Below are positions 28,131 through 39,825 of a stretch of 64,000 nucleotides of DNA, one piece after another. A program made the position numbers and the translations under genes. Positions within the stretch are counted from its first letter, which is position 1. Every line of letters starts with the position of its first letter. This DNA is from Delphinus delphis (lineage: Eukaryota; Chordata; Mammalia; Artiodactyla; Delphinidae), in contig NC_082683.1 in NCBI RefSeq assembly GCF_949987515.2, positions 123,528,582 through 123,592,581 of the forward strand, read 5' to 3'. The notes beneath the pieces are model-generated. The model was given only the letters and a program-made list of their open reading frames with translations, was not told where the DNA came from and made no database searches.

Positions 28131-29325
28131 TAGACTGTGTTTGAGACTGGAAGGAATGGCTATGTATGTGCAGTGACTAAACTGACTGTTTTGTTTCAAT
28201 TAACAGATCAAATGACTAGTTTGATTACTTTTTAACCAAATGGACTTTATGTTTGCTCAAATTGATTAAATCTACCGTCACTTTAATGTTAATAAGAACT
28301 AGCCCTGGCCCAAGCAGAGAAGAAATTTATTTTGAACTATCATTGCTATTTATTTAATCAGTTAGCTGACCCATAGGTAAATAAGGCTCAGGAGAAAAAG
28401 GATTACAGAGTGTGTGTTTGGACAACTCTAAAGCAAGACAGTTCCCTAACGGTGCCTGAATCCTTCAAAATAAAACAAGACACAGTGCCCAGGGATTCTT
28501 GAAAGTAAAAGTGTATATCCAGTAAAAAATTAAATCTAATTTTTTAAACACAAAGGCAAAAATAAAAAGAATTTTAAAATAAATTCAGCAGTGGTCATTC
28601 ACCTAAACAAGAGTTGCCCAGCACCGTTTCTGGGGCACGTTTTGCCGCAGCAGATGTGTAAACAGGCCAGCAAATCTGAGAACCACCAAGGTAGAAAATG
28701 AAGTAGGTCATCTGGATGAGCAGAGCCAGATGACCAGAGGTCAAAATAAACCATTGGTGGAAACGCCATCGACGAAAAACTTTTCCTGGCATCACACAAA
28801 AGCTTCCCTCAAGCCCAGCTTCAAGCAGTTTAAGCAAAGGTCTGGTTTCGAGGAGTGCTCACTTAAATACCCTGGTCACTGTGCATCCACCACACCAACC
28901 GTTTGGCTGCAAATTCTGGATGGCCACCTTGACCAGTGATGACCAGGGGGGCTGTGCTCTAATTTGCTCCCCCTAACTACTTATATGTATTGGCAGTCAC
29001 GTTTTCACTCTGGGGGAATATCCCTTACAGAATAAGTGTCTCAAAAAAATAGAAATGGTAGCTGTAATGCTCATCCTATGACCCAGCAAAGTTCTGATGC
29101 TTGTTCATAATGGGGCCCACCACTGGGAGGGATCGCTGCTATGTTCCTGAGCTGTTACAGCTTTGCTCAGAAACCAAAAGAAGGATGAGCTGCATTTCAA
29201 CAGATGGAGGAAGTGCCCAGTGCTGCTTTACAACACAATCGAGAGCAAATTAAGAATCCTAAACATGGGTTTCCATTTCCTGTCCCTGGATAATGAGAAC
29301 AAGAAAACAGGCCAGGATGTAATAA
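28131..29325. other. Unique sequence, no gene recognised
   Basis: No repeat family or gene was recognised. Confidence 0.4.
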
Positions 29326-29329
29326 TTAA

Positions 29330-29540
29330 TACAACTTTCACGTATTGATTGTTTAGTACATATCAGGCACATAACATTTACTTCTCATTTCCACAGCTCT
29401 GCAACAAAGGTTATTCCTACTTTAGAGGTGAGAAAACTGAGGCCCAGAGAGGTTAAGTAACTTGTCTAAGGTTGCACAGCTGGGAAATTGGCAGCAATGT
29501 GACTGGCCTGACTTTTCCCACGACACCTAGGAGCATGCAT
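29330..29540 (-). mobile_element. MIR (antisense)
   Basis: 'agaaaactgaggcccagaga', 'ggttaagtaacttgtctaag' and 'gttgcacagctggg' match the MIR core reverse complement almost exactly. Confidence 0.9.
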
Positions 29541-29549
29541 TTCCTGAGA

Positions 29550-32140
29550 CTTTGTGTCAAAGCTGCATTTCCTTACAAAGGAAGGACCAAGGTCACACTG
29601 ACCACTGTGAGGCAGGGAGTTAGAGGCACTGAGGAGTCGAGGGCTCTGCGGGCAGAAGTCTGCCCATGCCATTAGACACGCCATCTTAATCTCTTCCAGC
29701 CTCGGCTGACCGTCTTGGCAGACTCACCCAGGGAGACCTCCTCAGGTAGACGGACTGGGTCGTTATTTGCCGTGATCTTAATGATCTGGGCATTTGCAAG
29801 AAAGTGCAAATGGAAAAGTCTTAGTAAAAAGAAGATGCTTTAAAAGGGTTCGGGGATGAGTAACTTAACTGAGCAAGAAAAGAGGGAAGACCTCAACTCG
29901 AATTCCGTCAGTCAGCAGCCTTTCTTCCAAAGGAAATCACAGAGTGTGTCTTCTCAGCCAACACGGGCGCCATTTATGGCCCTCGGTGTTAAAGGCCTCT
30001 CTAAGCCTCCCCAGCCTTCCCTCAACAGGGCTAGGACACTTTGGAAAACTTTTGTCCAGGAACCTTATCTAAAATTAGCTGAAATTTCAATCTCCACACC
30101 AGCAAAGCAAGTGGCATTGAAAGATGAATCTAAGGCTTTTCTTTCTGTGGAAATGGGGCATGGCCCCCATCTTGTCTTCTGGGTGGGGTTTTGTTTACCA
30201 CTCCTGGCAGCCACCAGCACCCAAGCAGCTTTTATTTTCTCATCTAATTCCATTGCCCTAGCCTTGGCCCCAAGACCCAACACAAATAGACCCCTGAGGA
30301 AACTTCACATGGTAGAATTATCTACCAAGTGCCGTCCCCCGAACCTGAAGCCCAAGGTCTGAATCTACTGCTGTCAGCAGTTCCCTCTGAAGTCATTGAA
30401 TTCACAGGCCATTTTGGCATCTTGGGTCCTCTTGTGCCCTGCACGCGAGGATGGGCTGCTCTGGGCTCGCCCTGGTGTTCTTACCTATGGCACTGCGTGA
30501 CTCATACCCAAGAAGGCTTTTCTGAGAAGAGAGCTGTGATCTTACAGAAAACCCCGCAATTTCTTAGTCCTCGAAACCCCCGAGGTGCTAGGCGGCAGCT
30601 GTGCCACGTTCCCTGGCAGGAACAAAAGTGCCAATGGCCCTTCCTGCCCTCCCACCCTTGTCGCCAAACTCCCTCCCACACCGAGGTGAGCTGTCGAGTG
30701 GAGGAATGACATTGGTTTGTGACCACTCTCCTGGTTTCTTTAGATTCAAATACAGCTTGTCCCATATTTTGGAAAAAATGCCAGGATGCCAATGCCCAGA
30801 GGCAGTCCATTTTGTCTTCTTTTCACTTCTTCTTATTATCTGAGCTAGAAAACACGGTAAGGGTAAAAGGATTCTAGAAAAGCCGGACTCTAAGGGCTGG
30901 AATGAAGTGAGGAGTAGGTTCTCTTGTTGGTTGGTTGTTCCTCGTGGTGGCTACTTAACAAGTCACATCCTCTCATCTGTCCCCTACATTCTGTCAGCAT
31001 CTCTGGCTTTATGGCCTCAGACAGAGAGCTGCCTGAGGCAAGAGGCGGTGGGTTAGTCACTGAGCCTGGATGGGTGTGTCATCAGGCAGCCCTTGGCTGT
31101 AGAGTACAGAGACAGCCAAGTCAGAGCTAAGCCTAGACACAGACCCTGAAGAAGGCCACTTCCCTCCTTCATTAACCCAGTCAGTCTCTGGCCCATCAAG
31201 GTGTTTCAGGTCAGCCAGGGCCACAGCCATGACCCTCTCTAACCAACAACAAATGCAATGTCTTTTGTTGGCGAAGGAAGAAGGAAAGGGGCTGAGTGAC
31301 GGAGCCAGCAAGGGGGTGAAAGAAGAATACATAAAGACTAGAAAAGTGCCTCAGCATGAAACATGGCCTGGCTGACATTTTCTGGTCCCTCCCAGCTTCT
31401 GTTAAATACTCCCTCTCTTCTTGTCCACATGGGGCCTGCCTCAGTTTCTCCTCATCCTTTCCCCACCACAGACTTTTCTCTCTCTTTTTGTCACTGGAAA
31501 ACTCCATACTTTGCACAGGTGTGTTTTCGAGCAGCTGGCTCTGAGCTGATGCCCAGCCTGGCCTTAATGAGGCAGATGCCTGCATCAAGCCGGACCCTCC
31601 CCGCTCAGCTGCTCATTGATTTGGGGAGGGCAGGGTTTAAAGGAGACACTGGCGCCTCACCAGCCCTCGGCTATCTCCCTCCACCCCCGACACACACGCA
31701 CAAAGGGTTCCAAAAAGTTCCTTGCCATCGATACATCCGATACATCCGGCCTTACCTGTAACTGGGAAGTGTGCCTGCAGGGTGGCCACCGTAACAAGCG
31801 CCATCCACTTCATCTTGTCCTTCCCCAGGATGGTGCCTGGGGGCAGAGGCCGAGGCAGCCGTGACTGGAAGAAGAAGAGAAAAGCAGTCTCTTTGGCTGC
31901 AGCCTCCTCAGGAAGTGGAGGACGATGGGGCCTTTGAGAAGGCACCTGCCAGCAGGGCCAGGAAACTCATACTCCTCCTTTCGGTTCACAGGCAGGAAGC
32001 TCTGGAGGTTTGAGGGTTTGGTGGGGGGGCGGCGGTGTATGTGCACACATGTAGGCGAGTGTGTGTCTGTCTGAATTTTTGCTTTTTTTCTCACTTAACC
32101 GTTGTTTTATTTTCCTTTCTTCCTAATTTTTATCTAACTC
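29550..32140. other. Repeat-poor unique stretch upstream of the regulatory-like cluster
   Basis: About 2.6 kb with no repeat I can name and no recognised gene. A 168-codon plus-strand frame at 29856-30362 and others on both strands at 31211-31945 have no family resemblance and lack the conserved patterning of real proteins. Confidence 0.45.
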
Positions 32141-32148
32141 CTATCTTG

Positions 32149-32174
32149 ATTGGTGACGTCAATCCCTAGGCAAC
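32149..32174. promoter_or_regulatory. Inverted CCAAT + consensus CRE + X-box-like cluster
   Basis: ATTGG (inverted CCAAT, NF-Y type) at 32149-32153 abuts TGACGTCA, the full palindromic cAMP response element, at 32154-32161. The next bases 'ccctaggcaac' (32164-32174) resemble the 3' half of an RFX X-box. Several CpGs lie just downstream (32190-32250), in an otherwise AT-rich, CpG-poor setting. This combination is seen in proximal promoters, for example MHC-II-type SXY modules and ciliary genes. No transcript start or downstream exon could be identified, so promoter activity is inference. Confidence 0.45.
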
Positions 32175-32254
32175 TACAAGTTCCCAGGGCACGTAAGAAC
32201 ATTCGCCGCTTTTCTAGATTCGTGTGTTTTATGGCGGTTGGTAAGACGACAGAG

Positions 32255-32410
32255 CTCTGGCTTCAGAGTCAGGCGAAATGGAGAGACAGAATACTTGGGC
32301 CATAGTGCCATCTCTGCTACCTACCTGCTGTGCAGCCTTGAGTAAGTCACTCAGCATCTCTAGACCTCAGCGTCCTTACCTATAATGCCAAGTGTTGGAG
32401 TAGGTCTGAG
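32255..32410 (+). mobile_element. MIR fragment
   Basis: 'gctgtgcagccttgagtaag' and 'tcactcagcatctctagacc' are the MIR sense core. Confidence 0.8.
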
Positions 32411-32519
32411 GTTGCAGATCTGAACTTGGCCTGAATTTGGACCACAGAAAATACTATAGCTCACATAATACTTCAAACACTCTTGTTAGTTGTCAGCATC
32501 TAAACATTAGACTAATTTA

Positions 32520-33517
32520 CAATAATAAAAAAAGATTAATACCAAGAAATAAACTTGATAGAAAGTGTAAGATCTATGTGAAACAAACTTTAAAGTGTTA
32601 CTGAAGAATACAGAAGGGACTTGGGTAAATGGAAAGGTGTATCCTGGTCTTTGATAAAAATCTCCCTTTTAAGAAGACCACGATTCTCTCTAAATTTTTT
32701 TAAAATTTTTATTTTATTTATTTATTTATTTGGCTGTGTCAGGTCTTAGTTGTGGCATGTGGGATATTTGTTGCAGCATGCGGGAACTTTTGTTGTGGCA
32801 CATGGGCTCAGTAGTTGCGGCGTGTGGGCTTAGTTGCCCATGGCACATGGTATCTTAATTTCCTGACCAGGGATTGAACTCATGTCCCCAGAATCAGAAG
32901 GTGGATTCTTAACCACTGGACCACCAGGAAAGTCCCTCTCTCTAAATTAATCAACCCATCCCTCGACAAATGCCAACAAAAGTTTTAGAACAAGATAATC
33001 TGGGTCCAAAGTTTATATGAAAAAATTAATGTACAAAAATAGCCAGGATACCGAAAAAGCACAAGCAATCAAAGAAAAAACAGGTAAATTGGACTTCCTC
33101 AAAATTTAAAACTTTTGTGCATAAAGGACACTATCAACAAAGTGAAAAGACAATCCATAGAAAAAATATTTCCATATCATATATTGATAAGGGTATAGTA
33201 TTCAGAATATATAAATAACTCTTACAACTAAACTAGAAAAAAAAATAAGGAAAAATCTGCCAAAGATCTGAATAGATATTTCTCCAAAGAGATATACAAA
33301 CGGCCAATAAGCACATGAAAACTTGCACAATGTCTTTGGTCATTAGGGAAATGCAAATCAAAACTATAGTGAACTATTACTTCACACACACTAAGACAGC
33401 TAAAATTTAAAGACACAAGGTGTTGGTAAGGATGTGAAGAAATTGGAACTCTTGTACATTGCTGGAGGGAATGTGGAATAGCGAGGCCCCTGTGGAAAAT
33501 GTGTGTGGCGTTTCCTC
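32520..33517 (+). mobile_element. Old L1M ORF2 fragment
   Basis: Diverged sense-strand ORF2 DNA. 'ccaagaaataaacttgatag' and 'gaagggacttgggtaaatgg' precede a SINE, and the element resumes with 'acccatccctcgacaaatgc', 'atttctccaaagagatatac' and 'gaaatgcaaatcaaaactat'. It ends where a younger L1 begins at about 33518. Confidence 0.75.
32697..32936 (-). mobile_element. CHR-family SINE (antisense), older
   Basis: Begins in an A/T tail ('tttattttatttatttattt'), body 'ggctgtgtcaggtcttagtt' to 'ccaccaggaaagtccc'. Duplication 'tctctctaaatt' at 32685-32696 and 32937-32948 shows insertion into the L1M. Confidence 0.92.
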
Positions 33518-36079
33518 AAGAAGGAGAAGTTACAACAGACAACGCAGAAATACAAAGCATCCTAAGAGACTACTACAAGCAACTCTATGACAATAAAATG
33601 GACAACCTGGAAGAAATGGACAAATTCTTAGAAAGGTATAACCTTCCAAGACTGAACCAGGAAGAAATACAAAATATGAACAGACTAATCACAAGTATTG
33701 AAATTGAAACTGTGATTAAAAATCGTCCAACAAACAAAAGTCCAGAACCAGATGGCTTCATAGGTGAATTGTATCAAACATTTAGAGAAGAGCTAACACC
33801 CATCCTTCTCAAACTCTTCCAAAAAATTGCAGAGGAAGGAACGCTCACAAACTCATTCTATGAGGCCACCATCACCCTGATACCAAAACCAAAGATACCA
33901 CAAAAGAAGAAAATTACAAACCAATATCACTGATGAAGATGCAAAAATCCTCAACAAAATACTAGCAAACAGAATCCAACAACACATTAAAAGGGTCATA
34001 CAACTTGATCAAGTGGGATTTATCCCAGGGATGCAAGGATTCTCCAATATATGGAAAGCAATCAATGTGATACACCATATTAACAAATTGAAGAATAAAA
34101 ACCATATGATCATCTCAATAGATGCAGAAAAAGTTTTGACAAAATCAACACCCATTTATGATAAAAACTCTCCAGAAAGTGGGCAGAGAGGGAATCTAAC
34201 TCAACATAATAAAGGCCATATATGACAAACCCAAAGCAAACATCATTCTCAATGGTGAAAAACTGAAAGCATTTCTTCTAAGATCAGGAACAAGACAAGG
34301 ATGTCCACTCTCACCACTATTATTCAACATAGTTTTGGAGGTCCTAGCCATGGCAATCAGAGAAGAAAAGAAACAAAATTGGAAAAGAAGAAGTAAAACT
34401 GTCACTGTTTGCAGATGACATGATACTATACATAGAGAATCCTAAAGATGCCACCAGAAAACTACTAGAGCTAATCAATGAATTTGGTAAAGTTGCAGGA
34501 TACAAAACTAATGCACAGAAATCTCTTGCATTCCTATACACTAATGATGAAAAATCTGAAAAGGAAATTAAGGAAACACTACCATTTACCATTGCAACAA
34601 AAAGAATAAAATGCCTAGGAATAAACCTACCTAGGGAGACAAAAGACCTGTATGCAGAAAACCATAAGACACTGTTGAAAGAAATTAAAGGTGATACCAA
34701 CAGATGGAGAGATATACCGTGTTCTTGGATTGGAAGAATCAATATTGTGAAAATGACTATACTACCCAAAGCAATCTACAGATTCAATGCAATCCCTATC
34801 AAATTACCAATGGCATTTTTTTACGGAACTAGAACAAATCATCTTTAAATTTGTATGGAGCCACAAAAGACCCCAAATAGCCAAAGCAGTCTTGAGGGAA
34901 TAAAACGGAGCTGGAGAAATCAGACTCCCTGACTTCAGACTATACTACAAAGCTACAGTAATCAAGACAATATGGTACTGGCACAAAAACAGAAATACAG
35001 ATCAATGGAACAGGATAGAAAGCCCAGAGATAAACCAACGCACCTATGGTCAACTAATCTATGACAAAGGAGGCAAAGATATACAATGGAGAAAAAATAG
35101 TCTTTTCAGTAAATGGTGCTGGGATAACTGGACAGCTACATGTAAAAGAATGAAATTAGAACACTCCCTAACACCATACACAAAAATAAACTCAAAATGG
35201 ATTTGAGACCTAAATGTAAGACCGGACACTATAAAACTCTTAGAGGAAAACATAGGAAGAACACTCTTTGACATAAATCACAGCAAGATCTTTTTTGATC
35301 CACCTCCTAGAGTAATGGAAGTAAAAACAAAAATAAACAAATGGGACCTAATGAAACTTAAAAGCTTTTGCAAAGCAAAGGAAACTACGAACAAGACGAA
35401 AAGACAACCCTCAGATGTGAAAAAATATTTGCAAATGAGTCAACGGACAAAGGATTAATCTCCAAAATATATAAACAGCACATGCAGCTCAATATTAAAA
35501 AAATGAACAACCCAATCCAAAAATGGGCAGAAGGCCTAAGTAGACATTTCTCCAAAGAGGGCATACAGATGGCCAAGTAGCACATGAAAAGCTGCTCAAC
35601 ACCACTAGTTATTAGAGAAATGCAAATCAAAACTACAATGAGGTATCACCTCACACTAGTTAGAATGGGTATCATCAGAAAATCTACAAACAACAAATGC
35701 TAGAGAGGGTGTGGAGAAAAGGGACCCCTCTTGCACTGTTGGTGGGAACGTAAATTGATACAGCCACTATGGAGAACAGTATGGAGGTTCCTTAAAAAAC
35801 TCAAAATAGAATTACCATACACATGACCCAGCAATCCCACTACTAGGCACATACTCAGAGAAAACCACAATTCAAAAAGACACATGCACCCCAATGTTCA
35901 TTGCAGCACTATTTACAGTAGCCAGGTCATGGAAGCAACCTAAATGCCCATCGACAGAGGAAAGGATAAAGAAGATGTGGTACATATATACAATGGAATA
36001 TTACTCAGCCATAAAAAGGAACGAAATTGGGTCGTTTGTAGAGATGTGGATGAATCTAGAGACTTGTCATACAGAGTGA
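33518..36079 (+). pseudogene. Broken L1 ORF2 remnant (RT and C-terminal domains)
   Basis: The reading frame opens in the old L1M and passes into RT sequence ([20 protein letters not shown], then a [20 protein letters not shown] segment), breaking at about 33933. The catalytic FADD codons are present (about 34408-34419, in 'tttgcagatgacatg'), followed by the thumb region to about 34848, where an extra T in a T-run shifts the frame. The C-terminal piece (35894-36079) reads [20 protein letters not shown]. At least three frame breaks make it non-functional. Confidence 0.88.
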
Positions 36080-36390
36080 AGTAAGTCAGAAAGAGAAAAA
36101 CAAATATTGCATATTAACACATATATGTAGAACCTAGAAAAATGGTAGAGATGAACCAGTTTGCAGGGCAGAAATTGTGACACAGATGTAGAGAACAAAC
36201 GTATGGACACCAAGGGGGGAAAGCAGTGGGTGGGTAGGGGTGGGGGTGTGATGTATTGGGAGATTGGGATTGACATGTATACACTGATGTATATAAAATG
36301 GATGACTAATAAGAACCTGCTGTATAAAAAAAATAAATAAAAGAGAATTCAAAAATTTAAAAAATAAATTAAAAAAAAAATCTCAGGAAA
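33518..36390 (+). mobile_element. 5'-truncated L1 (RT domain to 3' end)
   Basis: Starts abruptly at 'aaggagaagttacaacagac', which aligns with position 55676 inside ORF2 of the full-length L1 further right, and runs collinear with it to the 3' UTR ('gatgactaataagaacctgc'), ending in an A-rich tail at about 36328-36390. The two copies look closely related, with single-base differences and a few indels. No clear target duplication was found; the left neighbour is older L1M sequence in the same orientation. Confidence 0.9.
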
Positions 36391-36399
36391 TGATCTAAT

Positions 36400-37165
36400 T
36401 GGCCCAGCTTGGGTCTTATGCTCACCTCTTGGATCAACCATTGTTTCCAGGGAGACAAGACAAGACTGGAGATAGGACACTATGATTAACAGCCCTACCA
36501 GAATCATTTGTCATAGAAGAAAGAAAGGGAAAGGATTCTGGGCATGTGTAAAACAATAGCTGTCCACTACTGCCAGCCTTGCTCTGGTGAGTGCAGTGGG
36601 ATGGGGCTGGGACCTAGAGGAGGACACAGACAGGGTCAGGAGCTGAGAGAAAGTCCAGGTAGGACATAATGACCAGCAGCTGTGGTTTGCTTGTGAGAAA
36701 GATCTGGCTATTCCTTATGATTGAATCTCTAGTTTTCAGTACACTTTCGATGGGTGGGTGAATGGGTGAATTGGTAACATCCAGGATGGCAGGAAGGCCA
36801 ATACTGAGTAGGACGCTGCCTCAACTATTGAGAAGAACACAAGAGGAATCCAGAAACTGGTGAATGGAGCAGTTCCCAGGTTCCTGATCACCAGAGAAAG
36901 AAGCACAAAAGGAGGATTGGCTTCTGTCCTTGGGGTTTCCAGAGGCAGTCACTCCCAAGGTTTCTCTGGAGTAAGGAGCACTTCCCCATGCCTTGAGGAC
37001 CCAGTGCACTCACCCAAGCCCTGCCCACCCCCTTTTCAGCTGACTGGTCTTGGACTGAGAAGAAGCTGGAGGCCAGCACTTGTTTCCTGAGGGGTCTCCG
37101 TTGGAGCAGAAATGGCTGCCAATCCCTGCAGGACCCCACCCAAACACCTACGTGGGACCTCATCT
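36400..37165. other. Probable ancient repeat plus unique sequence
   Basis: 36395-36620 ('ctaattggcccagcttgggt', 'ttggatcaaccattgtttcc') has the feel of an old interspersed repeat, but I cannot name the family. The rest is unassigned. Confidence 0.4.
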
Positions 37166-38389
37166 TTGCCACCTCACCATGCTGTACCCAAAACTTATTT
37201 ACCTCATAACTGGAAGTTTGTAACCTTTGACCAAAATCTCCCTTTTTCTCCCACCCCCAAGCCCCTGGTAACCACCATTCTGCTCTGTTTCTATAAGTTC
37301 AGCTTTTTTAGATACCATATGTAAGTGATATCAAATAACATTTGTCTTTCTCTGGGTGACTTATTTCACTTAGCCTAATGCCCTCAAGTTCCATCCATGT
37401 TTTAACAAATGGCAGAATGTCCTTGTTTCTCATGGTTGAATAATATTCCATTGTGTATATATACCACATCTTCTTTATCCATTCACCTGTTGGCAGACAC
37501 TTAAGTCTTTTCTGTCTTGGCTATTGTGAATAATGCTGCAATGAATGTGGAACTGTAGATATTTCTTCAAGATCCTGATTTCATTTCTTTCAGATATATA
37601 ACTAGAAGTGTGATTGCTGGATCAGATGGTAGTTCTATTTTTAATTCTTTGAGGGACCTCCATACTGTTTTCCATAGTGGCTGCACCAATTTACTTTCCC
37701 ACCAATAGTGTATGAGGGTTTCCTTTTCCCCACATCTTTGCCAACATTTGTTATCGCTTGTCCTTTTGAAAATAGCCATTCTAACATGTGTGAGGTGATA
37801 TCTATTGTGGTTTTGATTCACATTTCCCTGATGATTAGTGATATTGAGCATCTTTTCCTGTACCTGTTGGTCATTTGTATGTCTTCTTTAGAAAAAATTT
37901 ATCTAGTTCCTTTGCCCATTTTGAAATCAAGTTCTTTGGTTTCTTTACTGTTGAATTTTATGAGTTCCTTATATATTCTGGATATTAACGCCTTTTCAGA
38001 CATATGATTTGCAAATATTTTCTCTCATTCCATAGGTTGCCTTTTCATTTTCTTGATTGTTTCTTTTGCTGTGTAGAAGCTTTTTAGATTGATGTGGTCC
38101 AATCTGTTAATTTTGCTTTTGTTGCTTGGGTTTTTGGTGTCATATCCAAAAAATTGTTGCCAATACCAATGTCAAGGAGATTTTTTCCCTATGTTTTTCT
38201 TCTAGAAGTATTATGGTTTCAGGTCTTCTACTTAAGTCTTTAATCCATTTCAAGTTAATTTTAGTGAGTGGTGTAAGCGGGGTTCAACTTCATTCCTTTG
38301 CATCTGGTTATCCAGTTTTCCCAACACTAGTTGTTGAAGAAACTATTCTTTCCCATTGAGTATTCTTGGCACTCTTAAATATTAGTTGA

Positions 38390-38392
<3 letters not shown>

Positions 38393-38486
<94 letters not shown>

Positions 38487-38492
38487 GGGAGA
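38393..38492 (+). repeat. (TA)n(GA)n compound microsatellite
   Basis: About 20 TA repeats (38393-38432) are joined through 'gc' to about 28 GA repeats with two 'gggaga' interruptions. It lies at a junction between two antisense L1M segments. Confidence 0.97.
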
Positions 38493-38739
38493 GAGTTTAT
38501 TTCCAGGCTCTTGGTTTTGTTCTAATTTTTTTTTTTAAAAACAGCTCTTAGTTTCATTGATCTTTTCTATTGTTTTTCTGTCTCTATTTCATTTATTTCC
38601 GCTCTGCTCTTTGTGGTTTTCTTCCTTCTGATAACTTTGGCTTCTTTTTTCTGGTTCCTTGAGATGTAAAGCTTGGTTGTTTATTTGAAATTTTTCTTAT
38701 TTTTTAATGTATGTATTTATCACTATAAACTTCCCTTCT

Positions 38740-38854
38740 TTATTTTTCTGTGCCACTTGGCTTGCAGGATCTTAGTTCCCCAACCAGGGATTGAACCTGG
38801 GCCATGGCAGTGAAAGCTCTGAGTCCTAACCACTGGACTGCCAGGGAATTCCTA
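38740..38854 (-). mobile_element. CHR-family SINE (antisense), short form
   Basis: 'aggatcttagttccccaacc', 'agggattgaacctgggccat' and 'actggactgccagggaattc' are the reverse complement of the short CHR type. Flanks 'aaacttccctt' and 'aaatctccctc' look like a decayed duplication. Confidence 0.88.
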
Positions 38855-39792
38855 AATCTCCCTCTTAGAACTGCTTTTGCTGCAACCCATGACTTTTGTT
38901 ATATTGTGTTTCCATTTTCTTTGCTTCAAGATATATTTAAAAAATTTTTTCTTTGACCCATTGTGTGATCAGAAGTGTGTTGTTTAGTTTACACATTTGG
39001 TGAATTTTCCAGTTTTCCTCCTGTTGTTAATTTCTACTTTCATACCGTTGTCATCAGAAAAGATACTTGGTATAATTTTGACCTTCTTACAGTTGCTAAG
39101 ACCTGTTTTGTGACCTATCATGTGATCTATCCTGAAGAATGTATCATCCCACTCTCCCCCTGCCTGTAAAATTTCTGCTAAGAAATCTACTGACAGCCTT
39201 ATGGGGTTCCCTTGTAAGTTACAAGCTTCTTTTATCTTGCTGCTTTTGAGATTCTCTTTTTGTCCTTGAATTTTTACAGTTTTATTTTAATGTGTTTTGG
39301 AGAATATCTCTTTGAATTTGATGATCTATGAGCTTCATAAACTTGGATTTTTCAATTCTCTCTCCAGATCTGGAAAGCTCTCAGCCATTATTTCTTTAAA
39401 TAATCTTTCTGCTCCCTTCTCCCCCTCTTCTCCTTCTGCGACTCCAATAATTTGCAAATTGTTTCTTTTAATGGTATCCCATAGATCACATAGACTTTCT
39501 TCACTATTTTTTCATTCTTTTTCCTTTCTCCTCCTCCTACTGGATAATTTCAAAGTTCCTCTCTTCTAACACACAGATTCGTTTTTCTGCTTGACTCATT
39601 CTGCTGTTGATGTTTTCTATTACATTTTTCATTCATTGTATTTTTCAGCTCCAGAATTTTATTAAATTTATAAATAATAAATAATATAATAAAATTTATA
39701 AATAATTTATAAAAATTATGTCTATCTCTTTGTTATACTTCTCATTTTGTTCATGTATGATTTTCCTGATTTTGTTGAATTGCCTTTCCGTG

Positions 39793-39825
39793 TTTTCTTA
39801 TAGCTCAATGAGAGCTATAAGAAAA
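39793..39825. repeat. Perfect 14-bp inverted repeat, 5-nt loop
   Basis: Left arm 'ttttcttatagctc' (39793-39806), loop 'aatga', right arm 'gagctataagaaaa' (39812-39825). It sits in the antisense L1M 5' region. Confidence 0.9.
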
